This document shows positions 24,816 through 36,838 of a stretch of DNA of 64,000 bases, piece after piece. How positions within the stretch are numbered: the first letter of the stretch is position 1; the number at the start of each line of letters is the position of its first letter. A program made the translations under genes and the position numbers. The notes under the pieces were generated by a model. It had not been told where the DNA came from. It did not search any database and saw nothing but the letters and a program-made list of their open reading frames with translations. This DNA comes from Larix sibirica (Eukaryota; Streptophyta; Pinopsida; Pinales; Pinaceae), in the NCBI GenBank assembly GCA_004151065.3, contig NWUY0304559592.1, positions 905-64,904 of the forward strand. Reading direction: 5' to 3'.

Positions 24816-27077
24816 TTTTTGTGCCTCAATGGGATCCTTATTCTTGGCTCTTCTGCCGCACTAGCTCACTCACTCTATCTAGTCTGTCTCTTTGGGGCTC
24901 CTTCCTACACCAATGAAAGGCTAAGGCTTCTTTGTCAGTATGTAGCTCCAACACTCGCAGTGCAGCTCCTTTCAGCCATTCTATAGCTAGCTCCTTGCCC
25001 CTCTAAAAGACCATCGCAGTTGTATTACCAGAAACGCTCAAATATCTTCTATAGAACCATCGCAGTTGAGCCGTTCTAAAGCTCCTTGCCCTTATTAAGT
25101 CTAAGAGTACTCCGTTCCTCGCCCTCCCGGTGGTTGGTCTAAGAGTCACTTACCGTACCTTGCTTGGTTCTTGCTTGGTCTCCTACCTTCCATCCATGCT
25201 TGGTTAAAGCCTTCCTTATGGTTAGTCTTTCCTGAAGCTTTCCTAACCTAAATAGTGTATACTTATAAATTATAGCTTTATCCCACCGTTTCTTTCTTTG
25301 ACTAGCCAGCCCAGTTCTTTCTTCGATTAGCCTGTTTCTTCGATTAGCCCACCAATAAACATGGGCCTACGGAAACCGGTCCAGTAGTACCACCAGTAAC
25401 ACCTGTCCAGTCCAATCAGTCCAGTCACATCTACCTGCTGCTTGTGAGAGATTCTTGCCCGTTGAGATGATCTTACTTAAGCTAAACAGAAGATCTAGGG
25501 AGGTTATAACTGATAGGCCACAGTCGAACCTACCAAGAGAGAGATTTATGCTTGCTGGATTTAGTGGAGAGTCCACAGCTTTTGGAATGCTTGATTCCTC
25601 GTGCCTACCTCCTAAGCATTCCTCAAGCAAGTGGTTGGTTTGTTTGGAAGCCAGCCTGTGCAATCTCCAAGTTCTGGTCTGCGAGCATTCCTCTATAGTA
25701 AACTCGCTTCCTTTAAGAATTCCCATAGCCTTTGTCATCTAAGGAACTTGGCATAAAAGAGCTACCTGCCCTCCCTGACCTATATGGCTCTAGGAATGGC
25801 TCTATTAACCTCCTCCCTCAGGTATGTTCAATTTGTTGGTGTAGTTGGTGGACTAGGCTGCATGAGTTTGGGGAATGGGTGCAGGCGGAGAGCCTCCCTA
25901 GTTAGCCCGGGTAAGGCTGGTCACGGATCCACAAATGAGATGTGGTACCCGTTGCATGCGCCAAACCAGCGCGAATAGAATATATTGGGCTATAGATTCA
26001 GAGGAGAGATGCACGATCGTAAGTCCAGGAGTTTCTAAATAATACACCTCAATTATGCCCCAAGTAAATGCCATAATGAAAGGTAGAGCCTATAGGGGAG
26101 GGATAGATTAATTATAAGCCATGCGTTAGATGGAACCCCGGTCATTCTTATATTTGTTTGGTGAACATGGCAAGATATGGGTAATTCAAAAGTGCAAGGG
26201 GTGGGGTGGTTATCGCTTAGTCAATTATATGCGCCTACCTTGGGGCATTGACTAGTGAAAAATGGTCTATGAAGGGTATAAAGGGCAAGACACCTATTAT
26301 AATGGAAATGATAGATAGTGAAATTATGTATGGGGTCTAGGTTTGCAAAACAGAGATAGATCTTTTTAGAATAGATATAAACCTTGCAGGGTATAGATGT
26401 GTGGGGATACAAGTGAGCAGAGAGGCTAGGTAGAACCATTCTTGCAGATCAGGTAGTTTCATTAAAGCAGGTCAGGTTGTGCCAGTGTGAGGTGCACCTA
26501 TTCCCCTACCTTTTAAGGAAATACCCACCATCTCTACGTTTAATACAATAGCTTTAACTCTAAGGCAAGTTACCTTATTTACATATTGTCCCAACATAAG
26601 AAAGGATAAATCAAAGAAGATGGGTAAAGTGTAATAATGAGGGTAAAAAGTAACAAGAGATATGGTGGTGATTCATGTATAATAAGAGAGATTGCTTATA
26701 TGGGTTATAGTGAAGGAAGGCTATATCAGGCTGGGATTGTCTCAGCTTCATCTATCTTGCACCGGGGAAAGAGAAAACTAAAATGGAGTAATATGCTCTC
26801 GTGATCGAAGAAACACTATATAAACCCGACGAAACAAGACAAGTGCTCAATCTGACCCTTATCTATATCCTCCTAGCAGTATCTTTAAGAATAAACAAGG
26901 TGCTAATCCCCCCAGTTTGAAGTGTCCTATGTTGGTCTCCTCGTTGTCTTCCTGATCGTTTCCGTTCCCGAAGCGTGGCCTTTTTTGGAAAGTAGTATAG
27001 GTCTAAGTATAGGTCTAAGTCTGAGGTCCAAGGCTGGAGGGAAGAGTATACTTTAAGTATCGAGGGCATTGTCTTTG
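24816..27077. other. Spacer, no gene seen
   Basis: ACCATCGCAGTTG occurs at about 25010 and 25053 (43-bp spacing), next to a repeated AGCTCCTTGCCC. The 123-codon frame at 25367-25738 (-) and its 95-codon counterpart on the plus strand show no family pattern. TATAGGTCTAAG is tandemly doubled near 26996-27019. Confidence 0.5.
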
Positions 27078-27140
27078 CCCATCCTGCTCTGAATATGTTG
27101 GCAATACAATCTGGTCTCTCTTTTTCCAGCAGCTTCCACC
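27078..27140 (+). repeat. Repeat pair with 59459-59530, same orientation
   Basis: CTGCTCTGAATATGTTGGCA here matches CCGCTCTGAAGATGTTTTGG there, followed by GGCAAT, CAATC, and TCTCTTTTTCCAGC against TCTCTATTTCTCCAGC. Both encode NIFRAGW on the minus strand, but neither frame otherwise resembles a protein family. Confidence 0.65.
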
Positions 27141-27952
27141 CGACTAACTCAGTCTGTTGGTGCAAAACCCGCCTGTGTTTTATCCCTTTGATTAACTAAC
27201 ACTCCTTCCTTCACTTCCGTTGCCACCGGGCCGCTCCTTTCCGGCCAGCATTCCTTTACGGAAGGAGTACAAACTAGTGGAGGTAACGTAGGGAGAGTCT
27301 AGGTCACGGAGTATTTCTTTGCTCCTGCAGTTTCACAACAACCCCACACCCCATAATTAACTATGCAAGTATCCCAGTACCCACCCAGTAATTGAAACCC
27401 TTCCTTCCCTATAACAAGGGAATGCACCGAAGGGCCGTATATATGGGAGCTTACTGTCTACTGTTCTGAGTATACCTTTGCTGTAGGATAACCCGAACAA
27501 CCCTTTCTTACTTACTTGATTAAGTCTTAGTTACATGCCCTATGGACTTCCTTATGGTAAGGCACTGTTCGCCACTTAATGATACACGGGGTATGGTATG
27601 GGGACGAATGATCCTGTTAGTGAGAGTCATAGCGATTTCACACCAAGAGTGATGTACTACAATTGTTATATATAGATAGATAGATACATATATGATTCAC
27701 CTGGTAGGGGAAGTTCATACGCGCGCAGAAAGACATTCAAATATGTAAGGTAGTTTATTTCATTCAGTTTGGGTTGAGCCATTCCCTAATAAGTGCACAA
27801 CTTTAATTAATTGTTGAATCCATCTACACACTAACGGAGCTGGTTGAACTAACTACAAGTTGTTGTTGCACACTAATTAGAATAGAACAACTAGTGCACT
27901 AATGTTGTTATGAATTGGGCACAACCTCAACCTTTGAGGACACATCCATCCA
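27141..27952. other. Spacer leading into an assembly gap
   Basis: No gene was seen. In 27785-27935 the phrases GTGCACAACT, GTTGTTGCACAC, AACAACTAGTGCAC and GGGCACAAC form a scrambled mix of direct and inverted copies just left of the gap. A GATA run lies at 27673-27685. Confidence 0.5.
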
Positions 27953-27969
27953 NNNNNNNNNNNNNNNNN
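27953..27969. other. Run of 17 undetermined bases
   Basis: All bases are N, so length and content are unknown. Repetition on both sides (GTGCAC phrases on the left; GCATGAGTCC twice on the right at 27978 and 28051) suggests that the assembler stalled at repeats. Confidence 0.99.
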
Positions 27970-28204
27970 TGGTAACTTGCATGAGTCCGTGTATATGCTA
28001 TGCATTGGTAACCTAGCATAAGATTGGAAAATCCGTTGGGCGTATCCACAGCATGAGTCCTATTAAAAGGGTGGGTTAGTAAAGTGGGGTTTTCACCTAA
28101 CTTGTCCCAAATAAATAATAAAGCTATGAATTGCATATATACATGTAATTATCCATTTGAGGTGCAAATTAGTGCTGCTACAAGGTCCATAGACAGAGGG
28201 TCCA

Positions 28205-28310
28205 TTCCCCTATAGCCTATAGTCGTTGATGCAGTCGAGCCAGGTGTCAATTTTCTCTTTTGTCCGTTTGCGAACCGATGCACGTTACTTACGATCACCT
28301 GTTTATATAA
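28205..28310. repeat. Family G copy joined to an inverted family F copy
   Basis: 28205-28245 (+) is family G: GCCTATAGTCG, GATGCAGTC, GAGCCAGGTGTC. 28261-28310 read on the minus strand is family F: AACAGGTGATCGTAAGTAA, CGTGCATCGGTTC, GCAAACGGACAA. This is the only minus-strand F copy. Confidence 0.75.
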
Positions 28311-28914
28311 GTTGCTGAGCCTATTGTTATATTAGAACATGTATAATGAAAGCTGAGCAAAATGACCCATCTTACAAGAAGGAAGTTACCCAGATTACCC
28401 TGTACGACCCACTCAGTTAAATCTGCAACTGACAACATTGGGATGGGTGGAACCCAAGCAAATGATGATATTGATTCACTTGACAAATAAATAACATAGT
28501 TTTTGGGATGCGACCGGGCGAACAACTGCCAACGTATTGGGGGTGAGGAGCGAAGCGGACGGGCTACTGATTAGGATCCTGGAGGAGGCGAGGTTATTGA
28601 TGAATGGATCCTCCTATAAATTGAGTAGTATTATGGTGGAGCCAGTTACTTAGTATTACGCGAGAGTGAGTTACCACCGATACGCCAATAGCAGCACTAC
28701 CCTTCATTACCTAGCTAACTCCCCATTATATTATAAATATTTTTATCCCTATTAGTTTCATATTTTATCCCCCGGTAGTGTTAGAGCTGTCTTCCCCCCC
28801 CCCCCCCACATAACCGCAGACACGCACCCATGCCGCGCTTTATGTTCATCATTACCCAGCTATCTCCCCATAAGATCCAATCTGATTTCTTCTCATACCT
28901 CCATATATTGATCC
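28311..28914. other. Spacer, no gene seen; poly-C at 28794-28807
   Basis: Fourteen consecutive C form the longest homopolymer noticed in the window. The 76-codon minus-strand frame at 28295-28525 has no recognised motif. Confidence 0.5.
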
Positions 28915-29095
28915 CCCGGTTGAAAAGAAAAGCCCTGGTTTAAATAGCTCTAGTTGAAACAAGAACCCTAATTAGTAAACCTAATGAGGTGGCGTTTAAA
29001 GAGCCCTGTCAAAATAGGAGCACCAGTTAAAGAGAATGAGGAGCCCGGTTTAAAATGACCTGGTTTAAATAGCGCTGTTGAAAGAGCTTGGTTAT
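28915..29095 (+). repeat. Cryptic tandem repeat of GGTTTAAA units
   Basis: A unit near AGCCCTGGTTTAAATAG recurs in degenerate form about eight times (28931, 28951, 28993, 29002, 29022, 29040, 29058, 29072), with a spacing of about 10-20 bp. Strand slippage followed by mutation would explain it. Confidence 0.7.
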
Positions 29096-30357
29096 ACAAA
29101 CAAATATAGTGGTTACTTCTCAATAGAATATCCAAATTATGGCGTTGACCGCTACAGAATAGTTCCTATTGCAATTACCCCCATTAATAAGGACAGATCT
29201 TCTACCCTTGAGCCTGCAACTCTACCCTCGGCCCTCGACCTCACTTACGAATACGCAACACGACGGCGGCGTTACTATATTGAATGGATGCTATGACGAA
29301 GCGTTACATATGTTGCTACACCCAGCAGAGCTTCTATGTGATTTCTATGATTGATATATGTTGCTCAAATCGATTCTAGTTGCTGCTTTTGGTGGCTATT
29401 CTATTATACCTTGTTTCCCTCTAAAAAGAGGTTTTTACTGATCCAAAACAAAAAGAATAATAATAATAGCGTTCACCCTGTTCCACCCTTTTCCAGGGGT
29501 TTCAAGTTGATGAATCTAGCCATCCCCACATTCTCGCCTTGCGGGTTGGACCAACCTCATAGGTTTATCCCAGCTCTCGATATTTCGTCAAGCCTAACAG
29601 CCACTGTATGATGTTGCGTCTGATTCAAAAATTGTCAATTAATTTTTATAATGATGTATATTTTTTATGTTGGTCTGATCATCGCTAGGGTATAATAAAG
29701 GCATAACTAAGGCAGGCGATAAGATCGCTCACAGTAGGTAGTTTGGACATTAGTGAATTGGTTTATTTGATCACTTCGTGCTGGCAGTGAGTAACTAGAC
29801 TGGCTGTTGGTGGTTTGGCTCGTGAAGGTGGGTGGAGTAGGAGAATAGAAGATCCCGAGGTAGGGTACTGGATCTAAGCCATTATAAAGATGGACAGTTC
29901 AAATTGATGATGAGTAAAAAGAAATTATATCTCGGCAGATAGGCAGTTATGGGGCTTGATAAAGATGGAGCAGTATTTCCTTGTCTTTCCGACCCAAAGA
30001 CCTCTCGCATCTGTCTGCTCAGTCCCGGCCATTCATTTATCTCTCCGTTTCCAACAAACCTCGCCACATAATCACATAGATTCTTACTTCACACGATCCA
30101 CCCCTTCGCATGGGGGTAAATCATTTACTAAAACCCCCGCCTGCCTCGTCCGGGAGTTGCACTTAGTAATTCACCTCACATAATAGTTATTCGTAAAGTC
30201 TACACATGTCAAACTATGCACACTCTACTCTACACCATGTTTAGCCAAAGTCTAACCACACATTCTCACATCACTTACTAGCCCTGGCGCAAACCGAGCT
30301 TCCTTCGTGGGGCGGGTTCTTTCTTCGAAGGATGGCTGCTTGTATCGATTGGGTGTG
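29096..30357. other. Spacer, no gene seen
   Basis: Several frames of 60-86 codons occur without any recognised domain. No RNA gene or repeat copy was identified. Confidence 0.5.
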
Positions 30358-30490
30358 GTACCTACAAAGCATTCCTGGCTTCAGAGGTGAGGGTATAAAA
30401 AGGTGGGTCGGTATAGGAGGTAACCTAAAGTTAAGGCAAGTGCATCTAAAGTGTCTTTTCAGCAATGCAGTCTGAATTAATAACAAGTAT
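30358..30490 (+). repeat. Dispersed repeat family H copy
   Basis: AAAGCATTCCTGGCT resembles the core at 1113-1126. It is followed by AGGTGGGTCGGTA, TAACCTAAAG, TTAAGGCAAGTGCATCTAAA and AGCAATGCAGTC, in the same order as at 42060-42200 and 62085-62180. Confidence 0.65.
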
Positions 30491-30685
30491 CTGGCCGAGT
30501 AAAGCCTGCAAAAAAAGGCAATAGTGTCTGTCTACGCACTTTGCATTCCTAGCTGAAGCAAGTGGGGCATAAAGCATTCAACTAAGTAGGGTTAAGTGAT
30601 TAAAAGTAAAGGGTGAAAAACACGTTAATAGCATGCACATGAAGTAAAGCTAGTAGGCAGAGGAAACACCGTGCATTATAAACTT

Positions 30686-30845
30686 ACAAAACAGGTGAAT
30701 CGTAAGTAAGCACCGTCCACCGGTTCAGAAACCTACAAGAATACATTCTCCAAGAATAAATCCAGTATAGTTTCCCAAAAAGAAAAGAAGAAATTAAAGA
30801 AGAATCCACGGAACGGATTGGTTCCCAAACAGAAAAAAAGGCTTA
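30686..30845 (+). repeat. Dispersed repeat family F, well-preserved copy
   Basis: ACAGGTGAATCGTAAGTAAG, CACCGTCCACCGGTTC, AGAAACC and ACAAGAATACATTCT define this copy. The second half (ATTGGTTCCCAAACAG near 30817-30832, then AAAAAAAGG) also matches 63886-63914, so the full unit may be about 150 bp. Confidence 0.8.
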
Positions 30846-32278
30846 TATCCGGTTTTGTCCACCAGGTCCTTCTTTTCAAAGCGGGGGAATTGCTGAATGG
30901 GGATGCACGCAGGCGTATGGAACAGAATGGCGTGTCAGCGTGGATGAAGCGGGTGGGAGATTGAGAGAATGTGTATTGAACGGAATGAGGTACTGAAAGC
31001 ATAATCAATAACGTAATGTAATGGATAACTGAAAGCTTAATATATTGAAATATAAGGCCAAATGGTGAAGAACTGAAAGCATACAACATAATGGGATTGG
31101 TAACTAAGTAAGTATAAGTAAAATAAAGCATAATGCTGCTGATCGAAGCCTGGATCTCGCAGCTATATTATTCTTCCGTATGAGGTAGAGTAGGGTAGCC
31201 TATGGTTCCGTTTCCACCTGCTATAATATACTAACTGTCTATCGTCTATGACACTTGGGCAGCTATGTCTTTTTATAAGGGTTCCCTAGGATTTCCAGGT
31301 GCTGATAACTCGATGCCGGTATTACATGCCTTTCAATGCCTGGTTCTATTTACCTTAATCCCAAGAGACGAAACAGTCGATCCAGGTGCCGCTAATCCGC
31401 TCGATGTAAGTGTGCTTTCTTTAATTTGATCACGGCCTAAATAATAGAGTTGACATCTTCGGTCACAGTCAGCCCACCAGTCCATTCACAGGATGCATCC
31501 CCATTAATGTACCGCTCATACCTGTAAAGCCACTTGGGTCGACTACCACTTATTGAAAATAACTTCATTTGCCATTTATATATATATATAATCCCTTTTA
31601 TAGGGGTACATCAGGAACTAATAAGACCAACCCGTTTAATAGTTTCTTGAACTAGAACCTTTCATAATGTTTACCTATGATTTCCAGTGTTGTTCATTCA
31701 CTCTATACAGGAGGTTTCCTCGGTACTCACTCAATCCAGTTGGCGTACTCATGCTGTCCAATACAAGATTTTATGCTAATAACCCTTACCTTCGCTATGC
31801 TCAAGCTTAACCAAGGCCAGAATGACCTTGCAAGGACATGACTTACAAGCTTTAAAGAAGGAACGAAATCCTTCTATTTCTTTACCGTATCCAGACAGTT
31901 TGATCCTAGCCAGACAATGTTTGGAGAAGATATAAATACATATCCAGAAAGTGGAACAAGGTCGAAATGCATCCAGAACCTTCCACATTTCTCGGTATTT
32001 CTGGGTATACATAGTTTAGTACTCAATCGTAAAACTTACACCCTTCTGGTGAGATCGTAACACTACCTTCTCACGTAACACTTACCAAATATGGATTATT
32101 CCTCTCCCTCGAAACATTCCTGGCTAACCACTCCCTCGCCCCGCCTTTTCACAATTTATCCATAACTTGCGAAATTCCCGGCCCCATAATAAATTCCTTC
32201 CTATGTTATTAGGGACTTCTATTTACTCACAACTGATATTGTTCATCAAGTTTTCAATCTGCCCTTAGAAGCTTTACA
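30846..32278. other. Spacer, no gene seen
   Basis: AACTGAAAGC recurs at about 30991, 31024 and 31070 inside an ATAATG-rich tract. Distant family G phrases (CGATCCAGGTGCCGCTAATC) occur near 31379-31398. The 132-codon frame at 30733-31131 (-) is Phe- and Ser-rich from this repetition and resembles no family. Confidence 0.5.
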
Positions 32279-32318
32279 GTGGGGCTTAAGCGCGCTCAAT
32301 TTTAGATGAGGGAGAGGC
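32279..32318 (+). repeat. Short dispersed element S copy
   Basis: GGGGCTTAAGCGCGCTCAA, then TGAGGGAGAGG. It is closest to the copy at 22868-22910. A shorter relative (GTGAGGCGTAAGCATGCT) lies at 32597-32614. Confidence 0.55.
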
Positions 32319-32892
32319 TAGAACCCGCCTTTTGAGCTTATTTCCAGGGGTGCCTGCCCCCAACCGGATGCCTGTTTCATATTTGGATCTTATCACGAAG
32401 CCAGAACCCTTTTGCTTAACGTGCTCGAGAAAGTAAGATGGATCTTAGAAGAAGGTCAATCTTGGGTGATCCATTTGCCTTTCAGGAACAAGTAAGGGGT
32501 AACTTCTCTTCTCTCTCAAAAGGTCCTTCATTCAAGGTAAACCCTTCGAACGAGTTCGGGAAGATAAGATCTATATTCCCTATTGAAGGTTTAAAGTGAG
32601 GCGTAAGCATGCTAAATGGTATTTTCATAGTTTTGTTTACCTACCATGCATGATCCATTGCTGGATGGCATGCCTGCTTTTATGAATTATAGCTTTTTAG
32701 GGCATGGCTTTTCTATCTTGCTTGAGGGGACAAAATGGTCGTCTTTCTTCTTGCTGAGGTTTATTGATAGATTGACTGCCTACCTAGTTGCATCGCGAAC
32801 ATCCGACCTTAGACCTTGCGGCCTTCTCCCGCTTGACTTACTGCCTTCGCCCTTGTGACCTGCCTTATAGATATTGCTACCTGCCTTCGACC

Positions 32893-33060
32893 AAGGGTTC
32901 ATATTATAGTGCCTATCCGAAAGGTATTCCTGGCTGAATAGGTTATCAGTAAGTACGGTAAGGTCTATAGGTGGGGTAGAAAGGTGGTTAGTAAAGACTA
33001 AAAGTAAAGGTCTCTGAGGTCTTTCTTTTCCTAGGAATAATGCAGTAGTTTATAATTCCT
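32893..33060 (+). repeat. Dispersed repeat family H, partner of 1084-1260
   Basis: The first 54 bases are nearly identical to 1084-1137. Then TATAGGTGGGG, GGTGGTTAGTAAAGACTAAA and AGGTCTCTG follow the loose family pattern. Confidence 0.85.
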
Positions 33061-33339
33061 CACTAGTCTCCGGCCAGTACAATAGGGAATAGTGGTACCC
33101 AGGAGAATTATTCAGTAAGTGTAATGTAAGGCTGGTAATGCTGTATCGCCCGTGACCAATGCTCTCTCTTCTCCATGCCATGTGAAGCCCCCCCTTCCTG
33201 AGATTCCATGCGATCCAATGCCGTAAGTGTAAGGCAGTAAATCAAGGTTGGTGCAGGAGGTGTGGGTCGTTGGTAAGAGTATAAGGTAAGTAAGCATAAG
33301 AGTAAAGGAGAAATAGTAGTCAAGGTTCTAAGTGTAAAC

Positions 33340-33500
33340 CCCCATCCCATGCCATCCCGCTCGGATAAGTCTATAGCAGTACCTCCCTAAGCGATTAATT
33401 CCTCAAGTGTTCCAGGGCTAACAGGTCTAGGTCTTCGGGTGGGTAAAGAGAGAAGGTTGGTAGCAGGCACTAACATAAAAGGCAAATGGGCACAGGGCAT
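33340..33500 (+). repeat. Dispersed repeat family H, partner of 835-985
   Basis: Contains CATGCCATCCC, CTATAGCAGTACCTCC, GATTAATTCCTCAAGTG, GGCTAACAGGTCTAGGT, GGGTGGGTAAAG and AGCAGGCACTAA. The GATTAATTCCTCAAGTG phrase also recurs in the 42055-42215 copy. Two H copies lie within 600 bp here. Confidence 0.7.
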
Positions 33501-34569
33501 CTCCTAGCAATGCTGGCTGTCTTAAAAAATCCAATTGTATAAGCTGGCTGGGTTCAGTTCGTCCCAAACCCAAAAAAGAGCACTAGTGTCTAGGAACGAT
33601 TCATGAAGGCAAGGTGGATAGGAAGCCTGTGAATTACTGGACTAAGTTCAATTCTGTGAGCCGATATTAGATTGTTTCCAGGTTGTTGGTTGCATGCAGT
33701 ATATAACAGAAAAATTCATTGTGTAGGCTTTGAAAAGTTAGTACAACTGGTCTGCCGACCCAAGCACAAACATTTCCTAATAAGGGGAGCAGGACTCCAT
33801 CCACTAAGTAGGGATAGGTAGTCTGGTTTTGGTAAATAGAAAGGTTAGCTAGCTATAGGTAACACTTAAGTAAGTAGGAAAAAGAAAGGTGCGCAAGCAA
33901 TAGTAGTACCAAAGGAAGAATCAGCAAGTGTGTGTTATCGAACGCCCGTACAATATGCTCTATCCGAAGCCCCCCGTGCACCAATGTTCTATTGTCTGTG
34001 AACGCCTGTGAATGCTTGCTGTATGTAAGGCGGCCAACCATTCCAACGGGCTCATACACCCATTACAAATTAAGAACATAAGGAAACCACAAATAAATAT
34101 TGTACAAACCCATTCCTTTTTTCACGTAGAGAAAAATACCCATATAAGGTAAATACGAAAAAAAAACATAACCACTTAGAACATAACTTACCCATAGACC
34201 AGAGGAAGGCAGGTTACTCCGTGGACAAGGAAATGGCATAGGGAAGGCCTACGGTACAGGCTTATGGATAGCAGCGGGTAGGGGATTGGTAGCAGCTAGG
34301 GGATCACTGGGCAGAGAAGAGAGGGCATGGCCTACTGAACAAGCCATAGCAAAGGCATAGGTAATCGGGGAAGGAAAATAGATTTTATTTATTTCGGAAG
34401 CAAGGGGATTACTGGACAAAGGGCATGCCGAGGAAAGGACGGCATAGGCATGGTACGGTCTATAGATCGGGTAGGAAGGGAGAGCATCTATATCACAGGT
34501 GTAGAGTACTGAGAAGGAAAAGAATATATAGGTAGATAAGTCATGGAAACGGGGTAGGCAGATACAGGC
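33501..34569. other. Spacer, no gene seen
   Basis: A purine-rich stretch around 34190-34560 repeats GGCATAGG and GGGGAT phrases loosely. No coding or RNA feature was recognised. Confidence 0.5.
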
Positions 34570-34649
34570 AATGGAAACCGGTTGCTGGAAACCAACGGGA
34601 AACTAGAAACCAGTTGCCAGGAAACAACCAGGAAACTGGAAACCAATAT
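34570..34649 (+). repeat. Degenerate tandem repeat of GGAAACCAG units
   Basis: Phrases ATGGAAACCGGTTGCT, GGAAACCAACGG, GAAACCAGTTGCCA, GGAAACAACCA and GGAAACTGGAAACCAA follow one another without other sequence. The unit is about 11-18 bp with indels. Confidence 0.85.
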
Positions 34650-36399
34650 GTTGACTCTGAGACACCCTTTCCATTCACTAAATACTTTTATACGCCTAAA
34701 CCAATACTTCTACACTGCTACTTTATCCTGTACCCCTTTCCCTGGTCAAAGACTTAGATCCTCTCCATCACTATGCATCTAAAATAAGCTATACTGCCAC
34801 TCAGTAAGAAGGGTAGGCTCGCGGCTACTATTGATTTATTGAGCTACCTCCCATAATAGGGGGGTTGGAACGAATGAAAATCCGTACTATCAACCTTGGC
34901 ATGACGATCGAAGCGTCTAGCGGCCTATATCCACAGATGCTTCCCACACTGATGAATTATTACACCACGCATGCATCACACAAGACTTAACTTAAAGCAT
35001 CACCCACATATCTACTCACCCGGTTATTTTACATTCACACAAAACTGAACTTACCATATAAGTAATTGAAAACATTTTTTGGTTTATAAGGGGTTATTTT
35101 AGAAATCTCCGAAGCAAGCAGGAACCCAAATTTCATAATCTATTGTGGGTATCCCATAAAAAGCAGCAATAGAACTTTTTTTAGGATCAATTTATGGTTC
35201 CATAGGTTATCCTAGAACCCAAAAAGATGTCTTAAGGAGTTGGTTCATCTCAAAGTATAAGTGTGTGGAGTACACATACTTTTATGAAGGTAAGGTCATT
35301 TCGCGTGGTCAAAGCTAGCCTGGGCAGCCAGCTAGTTAGGCTTGGCTAATCATTGGTTACAGGTCATCTACAACTGACTGATAGTAGCAAGGGGGTGGGC
35401 GTAGGCCTTACTTACCCATCCCATGGGTCCTATACCTATCCACTATAAGGTAAGGGTTGGTCCTATCCCTCTGTTAAGGAAATAATATTCCAACAGTTCG
35501 TACCACGCCTAGTTTCAAGGTTTCAAGGAAGGACACAATCTATCGCCGATAACGGGGATATTTTATTTAAAGTCACCTATGGTTCTTAATCAAGCGCTTA
35601 AACTGCTTCTTTGACTGGATCAACTAAATTAGCAACTGGGGTAAACCTGTGCCTTTGGGTCGTAAGCTCGGTCAACTTCAACTGCCTCTTCCTCTCCTGC
35701 TACTGCTTATGTTTGCTCTTACGCAGGCTCTGTCTAAAATATGCATAAGCGCGTGTGATGGTCAAATTAGAATTTATGAAAAAAGCCGAATCTCCGAGGA
35801 GAGCATGTTACGGGGGAAAAGCTGACTAGAGTCTTCGATCACCTAAGGGTATGGCCCCCTTTACCTATACCCACAAGAGATTGCTTATATATGGGCATAG
35901 GGTAAATGGTCCCTTTCCCTAAATGGGACTTACTAAATCACAAATTTGGCCAGCATTTAATTGTTCTACACCCCTAGGCTGGTGTCCCGCTACGCTTGTG
36001 TACTGCGGAGCTATCCCCACTGTAATTGGAAATAAGAATACAAGCCAGAGCCCAACTAATAGATTGATTCGCTTCAACCGCTCTTTGAAGAGTCACCGAA
36101 TCTATAACCGAAAGGGGGTAACCCTTCTAGCTTTTTTATAGGCCTTATACTCTACTGCTGGGGCCATCGAAGCAAACCAGTGGGGTCATTGAAGCAAGAA
36201 TTTGTTAAGGTCACTTAATCTATCATTACAGAAAATAGATTTATTCACCTAAACTGCATCCCCCAAGAGAACGAATGAAACGAAGGAGATAGATAAGATT
36301 GCAGTTCACACTGGTTTATTGAGTCCACCCCACATCACTATTCCAGGCACAAACGGTTATGGGCAGGGTAAATAGAAGACCAACAACATAAAGGTAAGT
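34650..36399. other. Spacer, no gene seen
   Basis: No family match in any frame. A Ser/Thr/Ala-rich reading appears at 35650-35740 (TCAACTGCCTCTTCC region), similar in style to 52030-52190 and to the minus strand of 60930-61790. Confidence 0.5.
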
Positions 36400-36720
36400 C
36401 AACAGTATAGGTCAGACACTTGAAAAAGCAAGACTCAAACAAGTAGACTTATAGCCAGGAGCCATAAGCCCAGGACCTTTAAACTTCAGACAGAGGAGCT
36501 GTAAGCCAGAAGACGCTCACCTGTAACCAGAAGGCTTTCACCAGGAAGGAGCCTTTTTACATTCCACCTATAGCTTGTAACCGAGGGAATATCACCTTTA
36601 GTCATTCCCGTTTGCCAGTACAATTTGAAAACCATTCACCATTAAAAGAAGCCTTGAAACAGTAGAAACCTTCAGCCAAGAGCCTTGAAACAACAAAAGC
36701 CTTAAACCTTAGGCTTTAGC
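36400..36720. repeat. Cryptic repetition of AGCC/CTTGAAAC phrases
   Basis: TATAGCCAGGAGCC, TAAGCCAGAAG, TAACCAGAAGGC, AAGCCTTGAAACA, GAGCCTTGAAACAAC and AAAGCCTTAAACC recur at irregular spacing over 300 bp. It looks like an old, eroded minisatellite. Confidence 0.65.
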
Positions 36721-36838
36721 CAAATCCACCAAGTCCACCAGGGGGATACACGAACCTGCACACCAAGTTCTTGGGACGTTCACCGAAAGCAATTAAACTA
36801 CCCGCCTTAGATGATCTTTGATCTCCATACCTGCCTGG
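36721..36838 (+). repeat. Repeat pair with 23763-23890, same orientation
   Basis: CACACCAAGTTCTTGGGACG, then CGAAAGCAATTAAACTA. The copies lie 12.9 kb apart. This one starts directly after the cryptic repeat tract. Confidence 0.8.

Noticed and set aside
25367-25742. Overlapping 123- and 95-codon frames on opposite strands
   Set aside because: No motif on either strand, and complementary long frames are a common by-product when stop codons are locally scarce.
30733-31131. 132-codon minus-strand frame
   Set aside because: Phe/Ser/Leu-rich text comes from A- and AACTGAAAGC-rich plus-strand repetition; no family pattern.
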